A program made the position numbers and the translations under genes. A stretch of DNA of 64,000 nucleotides from Rhodoferax koreense (lineage in GTDB: Bacteria > Pseudomonadota > Gammaproteobacteria > Burkholderiales > Burkholderiaceae_C). The stretch lies in the NCBI RefSeq assembly GCF_001955695.1, contig NZ_CP019238.1:1-64000 (forward strand), in the 5' to 3' direction. Below the pieces are notes generated by a model. That model had not been told where the DNA came from and did no database searches. It saw nothing but the letters and a program-made list of their open reading frames with translations. Positions 16,921-26,044 of the stretch are shown here, one piece after another (the first letter of the stretch is position 1; every line of letters starts with the position of its first letter).

Positions 16921-17703
16921 TCATTGGATGCGGGACCAGGAGTAATCACGCACGTAGATGCTCAACGGGTTGTTCCGCAGTTGCTCATCGGTGGTGTTGG
17001 GCGTGACCTCGGCGATGTAGGTAGTCACGAGCGCGCGCCAGGTGACGGGCTGACCTTTCAGCGTGCCTTGGCGGTCGCGCGTGGTTTCCACCCACTCGAC
17101 TTGCCAGGTGTCGGGCGTTTGCGGGATGACGGTCTTGATCTCGACGCTGACCATTTCCTTCTCGGCGCGCTTGAACGGGCTGGAATCGGGCGTGCCGTTC
17201 AACCACTCGTTCATCTTTGGCGTCGCCGGATCGTTGGGGGCGAGCATCGAGTACGCCTTGAACACGCACTTGCGCTGCAAGGCCACGTCAGGCGACACCA
17301 TGCGCGCGCAGCTCATCCAGTCCGCAACGGCGGCGTGGATGACACGCGGATCGGCCTTCCCTGCGGCCTGCACCGGGCCGGCGGCCACCGTCTGGCCCAG
17401 CTTGTCCACCTCGACCACGTAGGGGATGAACTTCGACTGGCTGCCGATGTGGATCACGCCACCCACGCCGGCCAGCGCGATCAACAGCGACAGGATGCCG
17501 ATCACCTGCCAGGTTTGGCGCTGCGAGACGACGCCGCCCACGTGATCGTTCCAGGTGCGGCGCGCGGCCAGGTAGGGGTTCTCGGCCTCGCCCGCACGGC
17601 GGCCGCCGGCGAGCGGTTCCTTCGAGCGGCGCGGATCGCGCGGCTCGGCGGAGTTGGCGGGCTTCTTGAAGATCAAGCCCTTGAGGGTGTCGGCGATGCT
17701 CAT
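16921..17703 (-). CDS. trbF: TrbF, VirB8-like inner-membrane protein
   Basis: This 260-residue protein has a cytoplasmic N-terminus (1-60), a single transmembrane helix (about 63-83, VIGILSLLIALAGVGGVI) and a periplasmic VirB8 domain (about 95-255). It nucleates channel assembly. The start codon overlaps the trbE stop by four bases. Confidence 0.93.
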   Translation of the reverse strand: MSIADTLKGLIFKKPANSAEPRDPRRSKEPLAGGRRAGEAENPYLAARRTWNDHVGGVVSQRQTWQVIGILSLLIALAGVGGVIHIGSQSKFIPYVVEVDKLGQTVAAGPVQAAGKADPRVIHAAVADWMSCARMVSPDVALQRKCVFKAYSMLAPNDPATPKMNEWLNGTPDSSPFKRAEKEMVSVEIKTVIPQTPDTWQVEWVETTRDRQGTLKGQPVTWRALVTTYIAEVTPNTTDEQLRNNPLSIYVRDYSWSRIQ

Positions 17704-20258
17704 GCGGCCTCCAGGTAGTCGTTGAGATTCAGCCCACGGCCGGCCAGCCACTCATGCACCCATTCGTGGCCGAACTTGGCTTCGAGGCTCTTGATGGTGG
17801 CGACCGATTCCTTGTCGGACGCACCGACGAAGGCCAGGGCCATCGGCCCCAGGGCAAGGTCATAGAGACGGCGGCCGTTCTCCGAGACGTAGTAGTACTG
17901 ACGCTTCGGAATGGCAGTCGCCAGGATTTCGATCTGACGCGCGTTGAGGCCCATACGGCGATAGAGCGCCGATGTGTCCTCATCCCTGGCGTAGACGTTG
18001 GGCAGGAAAATCTTGGTCGCGGTCGATTCCACGATCACGTCCAAGATGCCCGAGTTGGCCGCGTCGGAGAGGCTTTGCGTCGCCATCAGCACAAGGCAGT
18101 TGGCCTTGCGCAGCACCTTGAGCCATTCCCTGATCTTGGCGCGGAACGCGGGGTGGCCCAGCATCAACCAGGCTTCGTCCAGGATGATGACGGAGGGCTG
18201 GCCTTTCAGTGCGCGCTCGATGCGGCGGAACAGGTAGAGCAGCACCGGCAGCGCGAACTTCTCGCCCAGGTTCATCAGCTCTTCGATCTCGAACACCGTG
18301 AAGTCGGACAGCGACAGGCCGTCCTCTTCGGCGTCGAGCAGGTGGCCCATCGAGCCGTCCACCGTGTACTGCTTGATGGCCTCGCGGATCGCCTCGTCCT
18401 GAATCGTCACCGAGAACTCGGAGAGCGTGCGCGCGCCGCTGGCGTGCATGCTCATGATCGCGTTGCCGATCTCGTTGCGCTGCGCCGGCGTGGTGTTGAC
18501 GCCGTTCAACGCCAGGATGGTGTCGATCCACTCCATCGCCCAGGCCCTATCCCCCTTCGTTTCGAGGAACTGGAGCGGGCAGAACGCCAGGCGGTCATCG
18601 TCGGCGGCCACCGTGAAATGCAGGCCGCTCTTGCCCTTCGTGGCCGCGCGGATGCCGGCCGCGAGTGGGTACATCGACATGCCCTTGTCGAAGGCGTAGA
18701 TCGACATGCCGGCGTAGCGACGGAGCTGCGCGGCGATGATGCCCAGGTGCGTCGATTTGCCTGCGCCGGTCGGGCCGAACATGAAGGTGTGGCCCAGGTC
18801 GCGCACGTGCAGGTTCAGGCGGAACGGCGTAGCGCCCACCGTCACGCAGTGCATGAGCGCCGGCGACAGCGGCGGGTACATCGGGCACGGAGCCGTGGCG
18901 CTGCCCGTCCAGATCGAGCTTGTCGGCAGCAGGTCGGCCAGGTTCATCGTGTTGATGAGCGGCCGGCGCACGTTCTCGACGCCGTGGCCGGGCAAGCTGC
19001 CCAGGTACGCATCGAGCGTGTTGATCGTCTCGATACGGGCCGCGAAGGCCAGGCGGTTGACGGCCTTCTCGACCAGGAGCGCGGAGGCCGCCAGGCGCTC
19101 CCGATCCTCGTCCATCAGCACGACCACGCTGGTGTAGTAGCCGGCCGCCACCAAGCCGCTGTTGACCTCGGCGATGGCCGCCTCGGCGTCGCCGACCATC
19201 GCGGCCGCGTCCTGGTTGATCGAGCCGGTATTCGTGTTGAACACCTGATCGAAGAAGCCGCGAATCTTCTGCTTCCACTTCTTGCGGAACTTGTCCAGGT
19301 GCTTCAAGGACTCGTGCTGATCCATGAAGATGAAGCGGCTCGACCAGCGGTATTCGCTGGGCAGCTCGGCCAGGGCCGAGAGCACCCCAGGCGTTGACTC
19401 CAAGGGGAAGCCTTCGATGGCGACCACCTGGATGAACTTGCGCCCGATCTTGGGCACGACGCCGCCCCACAGCTCTTGCCCGCCGATTACCGCATCGAGG
19501 TACATCGGATTGCTGGGCAGCATGACCGGGTGATGGAGGCCCGTCACGCAGAACTGCAACCAGCTCAGGAAGTCATCGTGCGTGACTTCCCTGCCCTCTT
19601 CCGACACGACTTTTTGGCCGCGCAGGCGCGTCATCTTGACCGCCGAGGACAGGCGCGATTCCAGGCTGGTGATCTCGCGCTTGAACTGCGCAATCAGGCC
19701 CGTAGTGCGCGCCGTATGGTCGGGAGCCACCGCATCGTCATCGAACATGAGTTCGACAAACTTGCGCTGGGCCAGCACTGGCGGGAACCACGTGACGGTC
19801 AGGACAAAGTAGCCCTCGAACATCGCGCCCAGGCCCTCGAACAAGCGCCGGCGTTCCTCGTCAATGGCGAAGGAAACGGAGTCGGGGAACGATGACACGC
19901 CCCGCTCCGAGTAGTTCGGCGCAGGCCGACGCACAGCATCGACATGCACCATCCAGCCGTTCCCCAGGCCCGCCAGGGCCTGGTTGATGCGGAACGACAC
20001 CATTTCCCGCTGTTCCTCGGTGCTGCTGGCGTTGTCATCCCCCTTGTACAGCCAGGCGGCCATAAAGGAGCCGTTCTTGCCCACGATCACGCCGTCATCG
20101 ACCACGGCGGCGTAATTGAGCAGATCGGCCAGGCCGGCATCCTTGGCGCGATGCTTCTTGAGCTTCAGCTCGGCATCGACAGCCCGGATGCGGGCAAAGA
20201 GGATGAGCAACAGAACCGCACCGAGCACAGCAATGGCAATTGCGATTGCTTCGATCAT
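17700..20258 (-). CDS. trbE: TrbE, VirB4-like ATPase
   Basis: This 852-residue protein starts with a transmembrane segment (1-22), then a CagE/VirB4 N-terminal domain (about 180-400) and a nucleotide-binding domain with Walker A GPTGAGKST near 495 and Walker B VIILDEAWLM near 690. It powers pilus biogenesis and DNA transfer. It overlaps trbD (ATGA) and trbF, so the operon is tightly coupled. Confidence 0.95.
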   Translation of the reverse strand: MIEAIAIAIAVLGAVLLLILFARIRAVDAELKLKKHRAKDAGLADLLNYAAVVDDGVIVGKNGSFMAAWLYKGDDNASSTEEQREMVSFRINQALAGLGNGWMVHVDAVRRPAPNYSERGVSSFPDSVSFAIDEERRRLFEGLGAMFEGYFVLTVTWFPPVLAQRKFVELMFDDDAVAPDHTARTTGLIAQFKREITSLESRLSSAVKMTRLRGQKVVSEEGREVTHDDFLSWLQFCVTGLHHPVMLPSNPMYLDAVIGGQELWGGVVPKIGRKFIQVVAIEGFPLESTPGVLSALAELPSEYRWSSRFIFMDQHESLKHLDKFRKKWKQKIRGFFDQVFNTNTGSINQDAAAMVGDAEAAIAEVNSGLVAAGYYTSVVVLMDEDRERLAASALLVEKAVNRLAFAARIETINTLDAYLGSLPGHGVENVRRPLINTMNLADLLPTSSIWTGSATAPCPMYPPLSPALMHCVTVGATPFRLNLHVRDLGHTFMFGPTGAGKSTHLGIIAAQLRRYAGMSIYAFDKGMSMYPLAAGIRAATKGKSGLHFTVAADDDRLAFCPLQFLETKGDRAWAMEWIDTILALNGVNTTPAQRNEIGNAIMSMHASGARTLSEFSVTIQDEAIREAIKQYTVDGSMGHLLDAEEDGLSLSDFTVFEIEELMNLGEKFALPVLLYLFRRIERALKGQPSVIILDEAWLMLGHPAFRAKIREWLKVLRKANCLVLMATQSLSDAANSGILDVIVESTATKIFLPNVYARDEDTSALYRRMGLNARQIEILATAIPKRQYYYVSENGRRLYDLALGPMALAFVGASDKESVATIKSLEAKFGHEWVHEWLAGRGLNLNDYLEAA

Positions 20259-20566
20259 TTGTATTGCTTCCCTTGACTCGGCGTGTTGTCACGGAAGGGC
20301 GTGCTGCGAGCCGGGTAGTACGGCTTGTACCGGCGGTGCCGCAGGTACACGTGTCGCAGCTTCGGATCGGCCTTCGCCATGAGGCGCAGCGCGAAGAGCG
20401 CGCCGAACCACAAGGCGATGCCGAACACCGTTGCCCTCACTTCTTGGGCGCTGAAAATCAGCGCGCCGGCCAGCAGGCCCGAGAACATCACCAGCTCACG
20501 ATCCCCGCCCATGAACAGGTTTTCTCGGTTGCCGGCCCTACGGATGGGGATCGCGCGCAGAGCCAT
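20255..20566 (-). CDS. trbD: TrbD, VirB3-like inner-membrane protein
   Basis: This 103-residue protein starts with an IPIRRAGNREN-type segment, then two hydrophobic helices (about 28-65), as in VirB3/TrbD, which work with the VirB4 ATPase. It lies between trbC and trbE. Confidence 0.92.
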   Translation of the reverse strand: MALRAIPIRRAGNRENLFMGGDRELVMFSGLLAGALIFSAQEVRATVFGIALWFGALFALRLMAKADPKLRHVYLRHRRYKPYYPARSTPFRDNTPSQGKQYK

Positions 20567-20569
20567 GAC

Positions 20570-21034
20570 TTACCCCGCGATGTGGCCGCGCTCGGCCCAG
20601 CGCATGACGGCTTCGCCGGGGAAGCCGGCCACGTCCAGCGCGGCGACCTTGACCTGGTGCAGCGCGCCATCGGTCAGGGCGGCGATTTCCGCGCCACGGC
20701 CGAAGAACGTGCTCATCATGTTCTGCGCGCCGACCAGCAGGGCCATGACCAGGACGATGAAGATCAACGTGCGGAAGAAGCCGTTGAGTTCGCCGCCGAA
20801 GATCAGGATGCCGCCGGCGACCACGATGCCGATGATCGACAGCGCGAAGGCCACCGGGCCGGTGACGGAGTTGCGGAGGTTGGTCAGCCAGCTCTCATAC
20901 GGCAGAGAGCCGCCGGTGCCCTCGGAGGCGAATGCGTGCTGGGGGGCCAGCAGGAAGAACGCCAGGAGGGCGAAGAGGCCCATGTAGAACAGGGCGTTGC
21001 GGTTGAGGCGGAATGCCGGGAAGGTTGCTTGCAT
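20570..21034 (-). CDS. trbC: TrbC, conjugative pilin precursor (cyclic pilin)
   Basis: This 154-residue precursor has a long signal peptide ending HAFA at residue 36. The part from S37 to G114 is exactly 78 residues and is followed by AEIA, the tetrapeptide removed by TraF when RP4 pilin is cyclised head to tail. The C-terminal 36 residues ([12 protein letters not shown] onward) would be removed first. The mature part has two hydrophobic helices. TraF (41444-41980) is present, so the whole maturation route is encoded. Confidence 0.95.
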   Translation of the reverse strand: MQATFPAFRLNRNALFYMGLFALLAFFLLAPQHAFASEGTGGSLPYESWLTNLRNSVTGPVAFALSIIGIVVAGGILIFGGELNGFFRTLIFIVLVMALLVGAQNMMSTFFGRGAEIAALTDGALHQVKVAALDVAGFPGEAVMRWAERGHIAG

Positions 21035-21050
21035 TGGTCGTAACTCCTAG

Positions 21051-22013
21051 TCAGAGGGTTTTGGTGATGTACTGGCCGTTGGCGAACCCGGAAACCTCCA
21101 AGATTTCCTGGATGCGCCGCGAGCCTTCGACGCGGGCGATATGAACAACCACGTGAACCGCCTCGCCGATAAGCGGTTCAATGGGTTTCGGGGAATCGGG
21201 GTGCATGCTGATGAGCATGGCGAGCCGATCCAATCCAGCTTTGGCGTTGTTTGCGTGCAGGGTTGCAGCACCTCCTTCGTGCCCGGTGTTCCAGGCCATC
21301 AACAGATCAAGGGCTTCGGGGCCGCGCACCTCGCCGACCAGGATTCGGTCGGGGCGCATGCGGAGGGTGGTTTTCAGCAGCGCCGTCATGTTCACGTCGA
21401 TGCTGGTGTGGTACTGGACGTAGTTCTCGGCGGCGCACTGGATTTCGCCGGTGTCCTCGATGATGAAAACCCGCTCGGTCGGGTCTTGAATCACCATCTC
21501 GTTGATGATCGCGTTCACCAGCGTGGTCTTGCCCGAGCCGGTGCCGCCGATCACAAGGATGTTCCGGTGCGCGCGCACCGCTGCAATCAATGCCTCGCGC
21601 TGCGGCGCGGTCATGATTCCGCGTTCGACGTACTGATCGAGCGTGAAGATGGCGACGGCCTTCTTCCGAATGGCGAAGGTGGGTGCGGGCACAACCGGCG
21701 GGAGCTGGCCGGCGAAGCGACTGCCATCAAGGGGCAGCTCGCCTTCCAGGATCGGCTTGGAGCGCGTGACTTCCTTGCCGTGGTAGCCCGCGATGGTTTC
21801 GATGATGGCTTGCGCCTGCGCGACGCGCAGCGTGCCGATGCACTTCATCGGCTCGCCCAGGCGTTCGAGCCAGAGCTTGCCGTCCGCGTTGAGCATGATT
21901 TCAACGGTCTTGGGATCGTTGAGGGCGGCCAGCAGCTCCGGCCCCATGTCGCGTTCGAGCTTCTTCTTCGCCCGTTCCTTGATGCTGTTGTGTTCTGGTT
22001 TCTGGTCGGTCAT
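21051..22013 (-). CDS. trbB: TrbB, VirB11-like secretion ATPase
   Basis: This 320-residue hexameric-type ATPase has Walker A GGTGSGKTT near residue 155, an Asp box (IIEDTGEIQC) and a VirB11 His box (GHEGGAATLHAN). It is the first gene of the trb operon. Upstream DNA (22014-22322) has the KorB- and TrbA-controlled promoter. Confidence 0.95.
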   Translation of the reverse strand: MTDQKPEHNSIKERAKKKLERDMGPELLAALNDPKTVEIMLNADGKLWLERLGEPMKCIGTLRVAQAQAIIETIAGYHGKEVTRSKPILEGELPLDGSRFAGQLPPVVPAPTFAIRKKAVAIFTLDQYVERGIMTAPQREALIAAVRAHRNILVIGGTGSGKTTLVNAIINEMVIQDPTERVFIIEDTGEIQCAAENYVQYHTSIDVNMTALLKTTLRMRPDRILVGEVRGPEALDLLMAWNTGHEGGAATLHANNAKAGLDRLAMLISMHPDSPKPIEPLIGEAVHVVVHIARVEGSRRIQEILEVSGFANGQYITKTL

Positions 22014-22322
22014 TCCGTATGCCCTGTATGCCGTTGCGTTTCGCGCATTCTATACAGGTTCATACGATATACCGAACTAATTTCGACCGCAACACCGAAG
22101 CGCACAAGGGTGACTTCGGCCGCGACGTTGCATCGCGGATTGCAGGGGCGAAAGAGGCGACAACGCGGCGCATGCTCCGTGCGCCCTCGCGCCGAACCCG
22201 TGGCGTTTGCGTTATGGGTTGTCCGGGGGTTGAGCCACCCCGGCGGGCTTTAGCGGCTAAAACTTGGCTGGCTCTTGTGGCTCAGTTCCGCGCCGCTTCC
22301 CTTCCCTTCTCACATCCTGGCG
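22014..22322. promoter_or_regulatory. trbB promoter region with TrbA-type and KorB sites
   Basis: This gene-free stretch contains CGATATACCG at 22065-22074, the kind of short palindromic site bound by TrbA in IncP plasmids, and a perfect KorB operator TTTAGCGGCTAAA at 22249-22261. A CCGGGGGTTGAGCCACCCCGG-like hairpin at about 22223-22243 may end trbA-side transcription. No gene is seen. Confidence 0.7.
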
Positions 22323-22685
22323 TCAACTCCCTCTAAGTTTCTTCCTTGTCGCTTCGCCCCACTTCTTGACGATGAACGCCTGGTGTTCTGGCAGCACGGC
22401 CGCCACGCGCTCGAAGCCTGGCGGCAGGCTTCGGGGTGCCTTGCCGCCGGCCAGGGCGTCAAGGGCTTCTTTGTCCAGGTCGGTCGATTCAAGCAGGAGC
22501 GGCAGGGGAGTTTCAAGGGCCTGCGCAATGTCCTCCATCACCTTTAGGGAGGGGTTGGCTTTGCCAGTAGTGAGATCGGACAGGAAGGAGATCGAAACCC
22601 CCGACCTGTCCGATAGCTCCTTTTTCGTCATGTGCCGCTCATCGAGCAGCCGGAGCACGTTCGTGAAGAAGATGTAGTTGTACAA
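22323..22685 (-). CDS. trbA: TrbA, global repressor of transfer genes
   Basis: This 120-residue protein has an N-terminal Cro/CI-type HTH (about 18-60, KKELSDRSGVSISFLSDLTTG) and a C-terminal part (LPPGFERVAAVLPEHQAFIV) nearly identical to the C-terminus of KorA here. The shared part is the KorA dimerisation region. TrbA represses tra and trb promoters at CGATATA-type sites. It is transcribed leftward, divergent from ssb/trfA. Confidence 0.93.
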   Translation of the reverse strand: MYNYIFFTNVLRLLDERHMTKKELSDRSGVSISFLSDLTTGKANPSLKVMEDIAQALETPLPLLLESTDLDKEALDALAGGKAPRSLPPGFERVAAVLPEHQAFIVKKWGEATRKKLRGS

Positions 22686-22798
22686 GGCCCGTATGCCTTC
22701 TCGGTGCGGGCGGCAGAAAATTTTAGCCGCTAAAGTTCTTGACCACGGACGCAGGTTTAGCTAAACTGACGACTCCATTAGCGAAAGGAGCATGACGA
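22686..22798. promoter_or_regulatory. Divergent trbA / ssb-trfA promoter region with KorB and KorA operators
   Basis: A KorB operator TTTAGCCGCTAAA (22722-22734) is followed by a -35 TTGACC (22739-22744) and a perfect KorA operator GTTTAGCTAAAC (22755-22766) that covers the -10 of the rightward trfA promoter. KorA binding there is known to switch from trfA to trbA transcription in RK2. Confidence 0.88.
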
Positions 22799-23140
22799 AT
22801 GAGCCACAACCTGTTCCAGTTTATCGGTAATCTTACCCGCGATACCGACGTTCGCCATAGCGAAAACAGCGCCCGCGCCGTTTTCGACCTGGCTGTCAAT
22901 CGCGTGTGGCGCAACGCAGCCGGTGCGAAGCAGGAGCAGACGGACTTCTTCCGCATCAAGTCGTTCGGCGGCCTGGCCGAGAACGCGGGCAAGTACCTGG
23001 GCAAAGGCTCCAAGGTGTTCGTCCAGGGCCGCATCGAGCCGACGAAGTACGAGAAGGACGGCAAGACCGAATACGGGTTCGATTTCATCGCCGAGGAAAT
23101 CGAATACCTGGACACCAAAGCGCCAGGCGGCGGCCAGTAA
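22799..23140 (+). CDS. ssb: Single-stranded DNA-binding protein
   Basis: This 113-residue protein has an OB fold like other plasmid SSBs (FIGNLTRDTDVRHSENS, RIKSFGGLAENAGKYLGKG, VQGRIEPTKYEKDGK) but lacks the long acidic tail of chromosomal SSB. It precedes trfA in the same transcript, as in RK2. Confidence 0.94.
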   Translation: MSHNLFQFIGNLTRDTDVRHSENSARAVFDLAVNRVWRNAAGAKQEQTDFFRIKSFGGLAENAGKYLGKGSKVFVQGRIEPTKYEKDGKTEYGFDFIAEEIEYLDTKAPGGGQ

Positions 23141-23186
23141 GGCCAGGCCCGGCCACGGCCGGGCAGTATGCTAGGAGGGAGATTAG

Positions 23187-24407
23187 ATGCAGAACGAGTT
23201 CAACGAGCAGGAATACAGGCGCAAGCTCATCGAGGGCGGGCTTAGCGAAGCCGACGCCACCGACCTTGCCGCCCGTACCGCCGCCGCTCGCAGGGACTCG
23301 GGCAGCGCCGGCGGGGCCTTCCGCCCCGCCGGTTCCCTCTTCGAGCTGCCGGCCACGGCCGGCGACAACGAGGCGGCTTTGCCGCCGAAGCTACCGACGC
23401 CGGCAAGTGCCGCCGTCGAGCGATCCGAGCGCATGGCGCAGGAATCGGCCGAGCTTGCGCGCACGATGGGCCTGCCGCCCGAACCGCGCACCGCCGTGAA
23501 CAAGATGGCCGAGCAGATCGGCGCGCTGGCCCAGGACAAACGGAGTAGTGCGATGGCGACCAAGAAGCGAACGGCCGGCGGTGAGCTGGCCGAGAAGGTC
23601 AGCGAGGCCAAGCAGACGGCCTTGCTCAAGCACACGAAGCAGCAGATCAAGGACATGCAGCTCTCGCTGTTCGACCTGGCTCCCTGGCCGGATCACATGC
23701 GGGCACTGCCCAACGACTTCGGGCGGTCGGCGATCTTCACCGTCCGCAACAAGAAGGTGCCGCGCGCCGCGCTGCAAGGCCAGTCGATCTACCACGTCAA
23801 CAAAGACGTGGAGATCACCTACACCGGGATCGAACTGCGCGCCGACGACGACGAGCTGGTATTCGCCCAGGTGCTGGAGTACGCGAAGCGCACCGCGCTC
23901 GGAGAGCCGGTTTCCTTCACGTTCTACGAGCTTTGCCAGGACTTGGACTGGTCAATCAACGGTCGGTACTACACAAGGGCCGAGGAATGCCTGACGCGGC
24001 TCCAGGCGTCGGCCATGCAGTTCTCATCCCAACGCATCGGCCGGCTCGAATCGGTGTCGCTGATCCGGCGCTTCCGCGTCCTGGATCGCGGCAAGCGCAC
24101 GTCGCGCTGCCAGGTCGAGATCGACGCCGAAATCGTGGTGCTGTTCGCCGGCGACCACTACACGAAATTCGTGTGGGAGAAGTACCGCAAGCTGTCGCCC
24201 ACCGCGCGGCGCATGTTCGACTACTTCGCCACCCACAAGGAGCCGTACCCGCTTAAGCTGGAGACGTTCCGGCTGATGTGCGGCTCGGATTCCACCCGGC
24301 CGAAGAAGTGGCGCGAGCAGGTAGGCGAAGCGTGCGACGAGCTGCGCGAAAACGGCCTGGTCGAAAGTGCGTGGGTGAACGACGACCTGGTGCATTGCAA
24401 GCGGTGA
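23187..24407 (+). CDS. trfA: TrfA replication initiator
   Basis: This 406-residue protein binds the oriV iterons and recruits DnaA and helicase. An internal in-frame ATG at 23553 (MATKKRTAGG, residue 123) matches the start of the short form TrfA2 (about 284 residues); the long form is used in pseudomonads. The C-terminal two thirds have the paired winged-helix layout, and QLSLFDLAPWPD (about residue 158) resembles a beta-clamp-binding QLSLF motif. The length fits the beta branch. Confidence 0.95.
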   Translation: MQNEFNEQEYRRKLIEGGLSEADATDLAARTAAARRDSGSAGGAFRPAGSLFELPATAGDNEAALPPKLPTPASAAVERSERMAQESAELARTMGLPPEPRTAVNKMAEQIGALAQDKRSSAMATKKRTAGGELAEKVSEAKQTALLKHTKQQIKDMQLSLFDLAPWPDHMRALPNDFGRSAIFTVRNKKVPRAALQGQSIYHVNKDVEITYTGIELRADDDELVFAQVLEYAKRTALGEPVSFTFYELCQDLDWSINGRYYTRAEECLTRLQASAMQFSSQRIGRLESVSLIRRFRVLDRGKRTSRCQVEIDAEIVVLFAGDHYTKFVWEKYRKLSPTARRMFDYFATHKEPYPLKLETFRLMCGSDSTRPKKWREQVGEACDELRENGLVESAWVNDDLVHCKR

Positions 24408-24428
24408 TCGCCCCCCTGCCCTCCCCTG

Positions 24429-24458
24429 GAGCCGCCCGAGATCGAGGCGGCTTTTTTT
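24429..24458 (+). terminator. trfA terminator
   Basis: GCCGCC and GGCGGC arms around CGAGATCGA, followed by seven T, 22 bases after the trfA stop. Confidence 0.85.
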
Positions 24459-24459
24459 C

Positions 24460-24636
24460 TCGAGCATCGCCACTTCCGGCGAGGCAGTACCGCGCACCAG
24501 CTCGCGCACGTCGAGCTGCAGCATCGTCACTTCCGGCGAGGCTGGCCACGTCCTGGCCACGTCCTGGCCACGGTCGACCATCGCCACATCCAACGATGCC
24601 CCGAGGGCCCCATCGCCACTTCCGACGATGAGATCC
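24460..24636. repeat. R751-type CATCG repeats between trfA and oriV
   Basis: Units such as CATCGCCACTTCCGGCGAGG, CATCGTCACTTCCGGCGAGG and CATCGCCACTTCCGACGATG recur at 24464, 24525 and 24611, with a diverged CATCGCCACATCCAACGATG at 24580. A small tandem run of CTGGCCACGTC also occurs at about 24542-24570. This is one of the sites where other IncP-1beta plasmids carry insertions; none is present here. Confidence 0.75.
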
Positions 24637-24642
24637 GCTCTT

Positions 24643-25320
24643 TGACATTTGAGGGGCCAAGCTGCGGGGGATTCTCCCGGCCGGCGGCCGCGAGAACCGG
24701 CTATGTCGTGCTACGCATCGAGCCAGGCGGCCACGGCCGCCCGTCTCGCCCCTGGCGGGCTTCCAGCGCCTTCCCGACGCTCACCGGGCCGGTGGCCCTC
24801 GCCGCTAGGCTACGAGGCCCTGGCGGGCCTTTCTGGCCCCTTCTCGGGGCCATAGAGGGCCGGCGCTGCCTGGTCGGCCTTGTGGATCGTTTGGGGACAA
24901 AACGCCGGCTGGTGACAGTTGAGGGGCGTTTCTTGACACTTGGGGGGCAGCGCACCCCGGCGCGATGCTGACAGATGAGGGGCCGGCCTCGAAATCGGCC
25001 GGCTGGAGCCGCGCCGGAGGCCGTCGAGGCGGCCTATGTGCTTGATCGGGCTGGCTTTATCCACAGAAGTTGTGGATAAGCCTGTTGGCAAGGCCCTTGC
25101 CGTACTGACACTTGAGGGGCGGGGGTGCTGACAGATGAGGGGCGCGATCCTTGACACTTGACGGGCAGACTATTGACCCTTGAGGGGCTTATCCATTGAC
25201 ACTTGAGGGGCGGCCCTTCGAGCCTTTTCCTTGGCGTATCAACGGCTTGCGCGCGTTTTCCGGTCAAGCTAACCGGCTTTTAACCCTTCATAACCTTTAT
25301 ATTAAACCTAGTTGTTATAA
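24643..25320. other. oriV: oriV, vegetative replication origin
   Basis: Nine directly repeated TrfA iterons of the form TGACASWTGAGGGGC lie at 24643, 24913, 24934, 24969, 25106, 25129, 25152, 25174 and 25197; the third and seventh carry one changed base in the G run. Two DnaA boxes face each other at 25057-25065 (TTATCCACA) and 25071-25079 (TGTGGATAA). A cluster of five iterons follows, then the AT-rich unwinding stretch (25275-25320). The grouping of 1, 3 and 5 iterons is the IncP-1 pattern. Confidence 0.95.
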
Positions 25321-25729
25321 CCGGGTGTCGAAAAAAGCGGCAAACCGGCCCAAGGTGCCCCGCAGAATAATCGGCCGCCGAAGGGGGGTGCCCCCCCTTC
25401 TCGATCCCACCCGGCCGCTAAAGCGGCCTCCCATCCCCCCAGGGGCGTTGCCCCTCGGCCTACGGCCTTCACCCCAAGAATGGAGCGCCTACGGCGCTAC
25501 GGCTGACCATAGCCAGGCGCAAGCGCCTGGCAGAAGTTCGTGCTCTTCCAAAGGGGGCCAAGGCCCCCTCTGGACTCCCCAACTGTCAAGGCCGCGGTGA
25601 CTCCTGCGCCGTCGCCAAGTCGGAAGATGGCTCCAGCTCGAAGGCCGCAAGGTTGAACGCCAAGGGAGGGGTCGGCCTGCCAGGCCCAGGGCGTGATTGC
25701 GCCCCTCAAGTGTCAAGAAGCGGGGGAAT
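25321..25729. other. GC-rich palindromic segment right of oriV with an inverted iteron
   Basis: No gene is supported here. The stretch has many hairpins: GGGGGGTGCCCCCC near 25384, GGCCGCTAAAGCGGCC near 25413, GGGGCGTTGCCCC near 25442, CAGGCGCAAGCGCCTG near 25514 and GGGGGCCAAGGCCCCC near 25554. IncP origins carry G-rich and hairpin DNA at this place. At 25701-25715 GCCCCTCAAGTGTCA is a perfect iteron in the opposite orientation. Confidence 0.7.
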
Positions 25730-26044
25730 TCAGTCGTCCGCGTCGTCGTGCAGGATCGACTCGTAGTCCTGCCCGCCGTAGAACACGCCGATGATGGAAA
25801 CCAGATCGCCGGCCACATCGAAGGCGATCACGGCGCGCTTGCGGTAGTTCGTGATGCGCAGGCCGGGCCGCACATCGTCGCGCATGGTGCCGCGCAGTGG
25901 AAACGTGCGCAGGCTTTCGCAATAGGTGACGATTGCCTCGGTGTAGCGAGCGGCAACGTCAGGCGACGCCGCCGCCGCGATGTAGCGGTACAGCTCGGCA
26001 AGCTGCTCTTCGGCCTCGGGCGAGAAGACGACCGCGTAGCTCAT
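25730..26044 (-). CDS. parE: RelE/ParE-family toxin
   Basis: This 104-residue protein fits the ParE fold: start MSYAVVFSPEAEEQLAELYR, a central FPLRGTMRDDVRPGLRITNY and a hydrophobic C-terminal strand (VSIIGVFYGGQDYES). ParE toxins poison gyrase. Its ATG overlaps the antitoxin stop (ATGA). The RK2 parCBA-DE cassette is absent, so this pair is a separate addiction module beside oriV. Confidence 0.88.
   Translation of the reverse strand: MSYAVVFSPEAEEQLAELYRYIAAAASPDVAARYTEAIVTYCESLRTFPLRGTMRDDVRPGLRITNYRKRAVIAFDVAGDLVSIIGVFYGGQDYESILHDDADD

Noticed and set aside
24460..24636. CRISPR array
   Set aside because: Units are imperfect hairpins with irregular, non-unique spacing and are scattered round the plasmid; no cas gene is present.
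25413..25428. KorB operator in GGCCGCTAAAGCGGCC
   Set aside because: It contains CCGCTAAA but not the left half TTTAG; it is a plain palindrome of the oriV flank.
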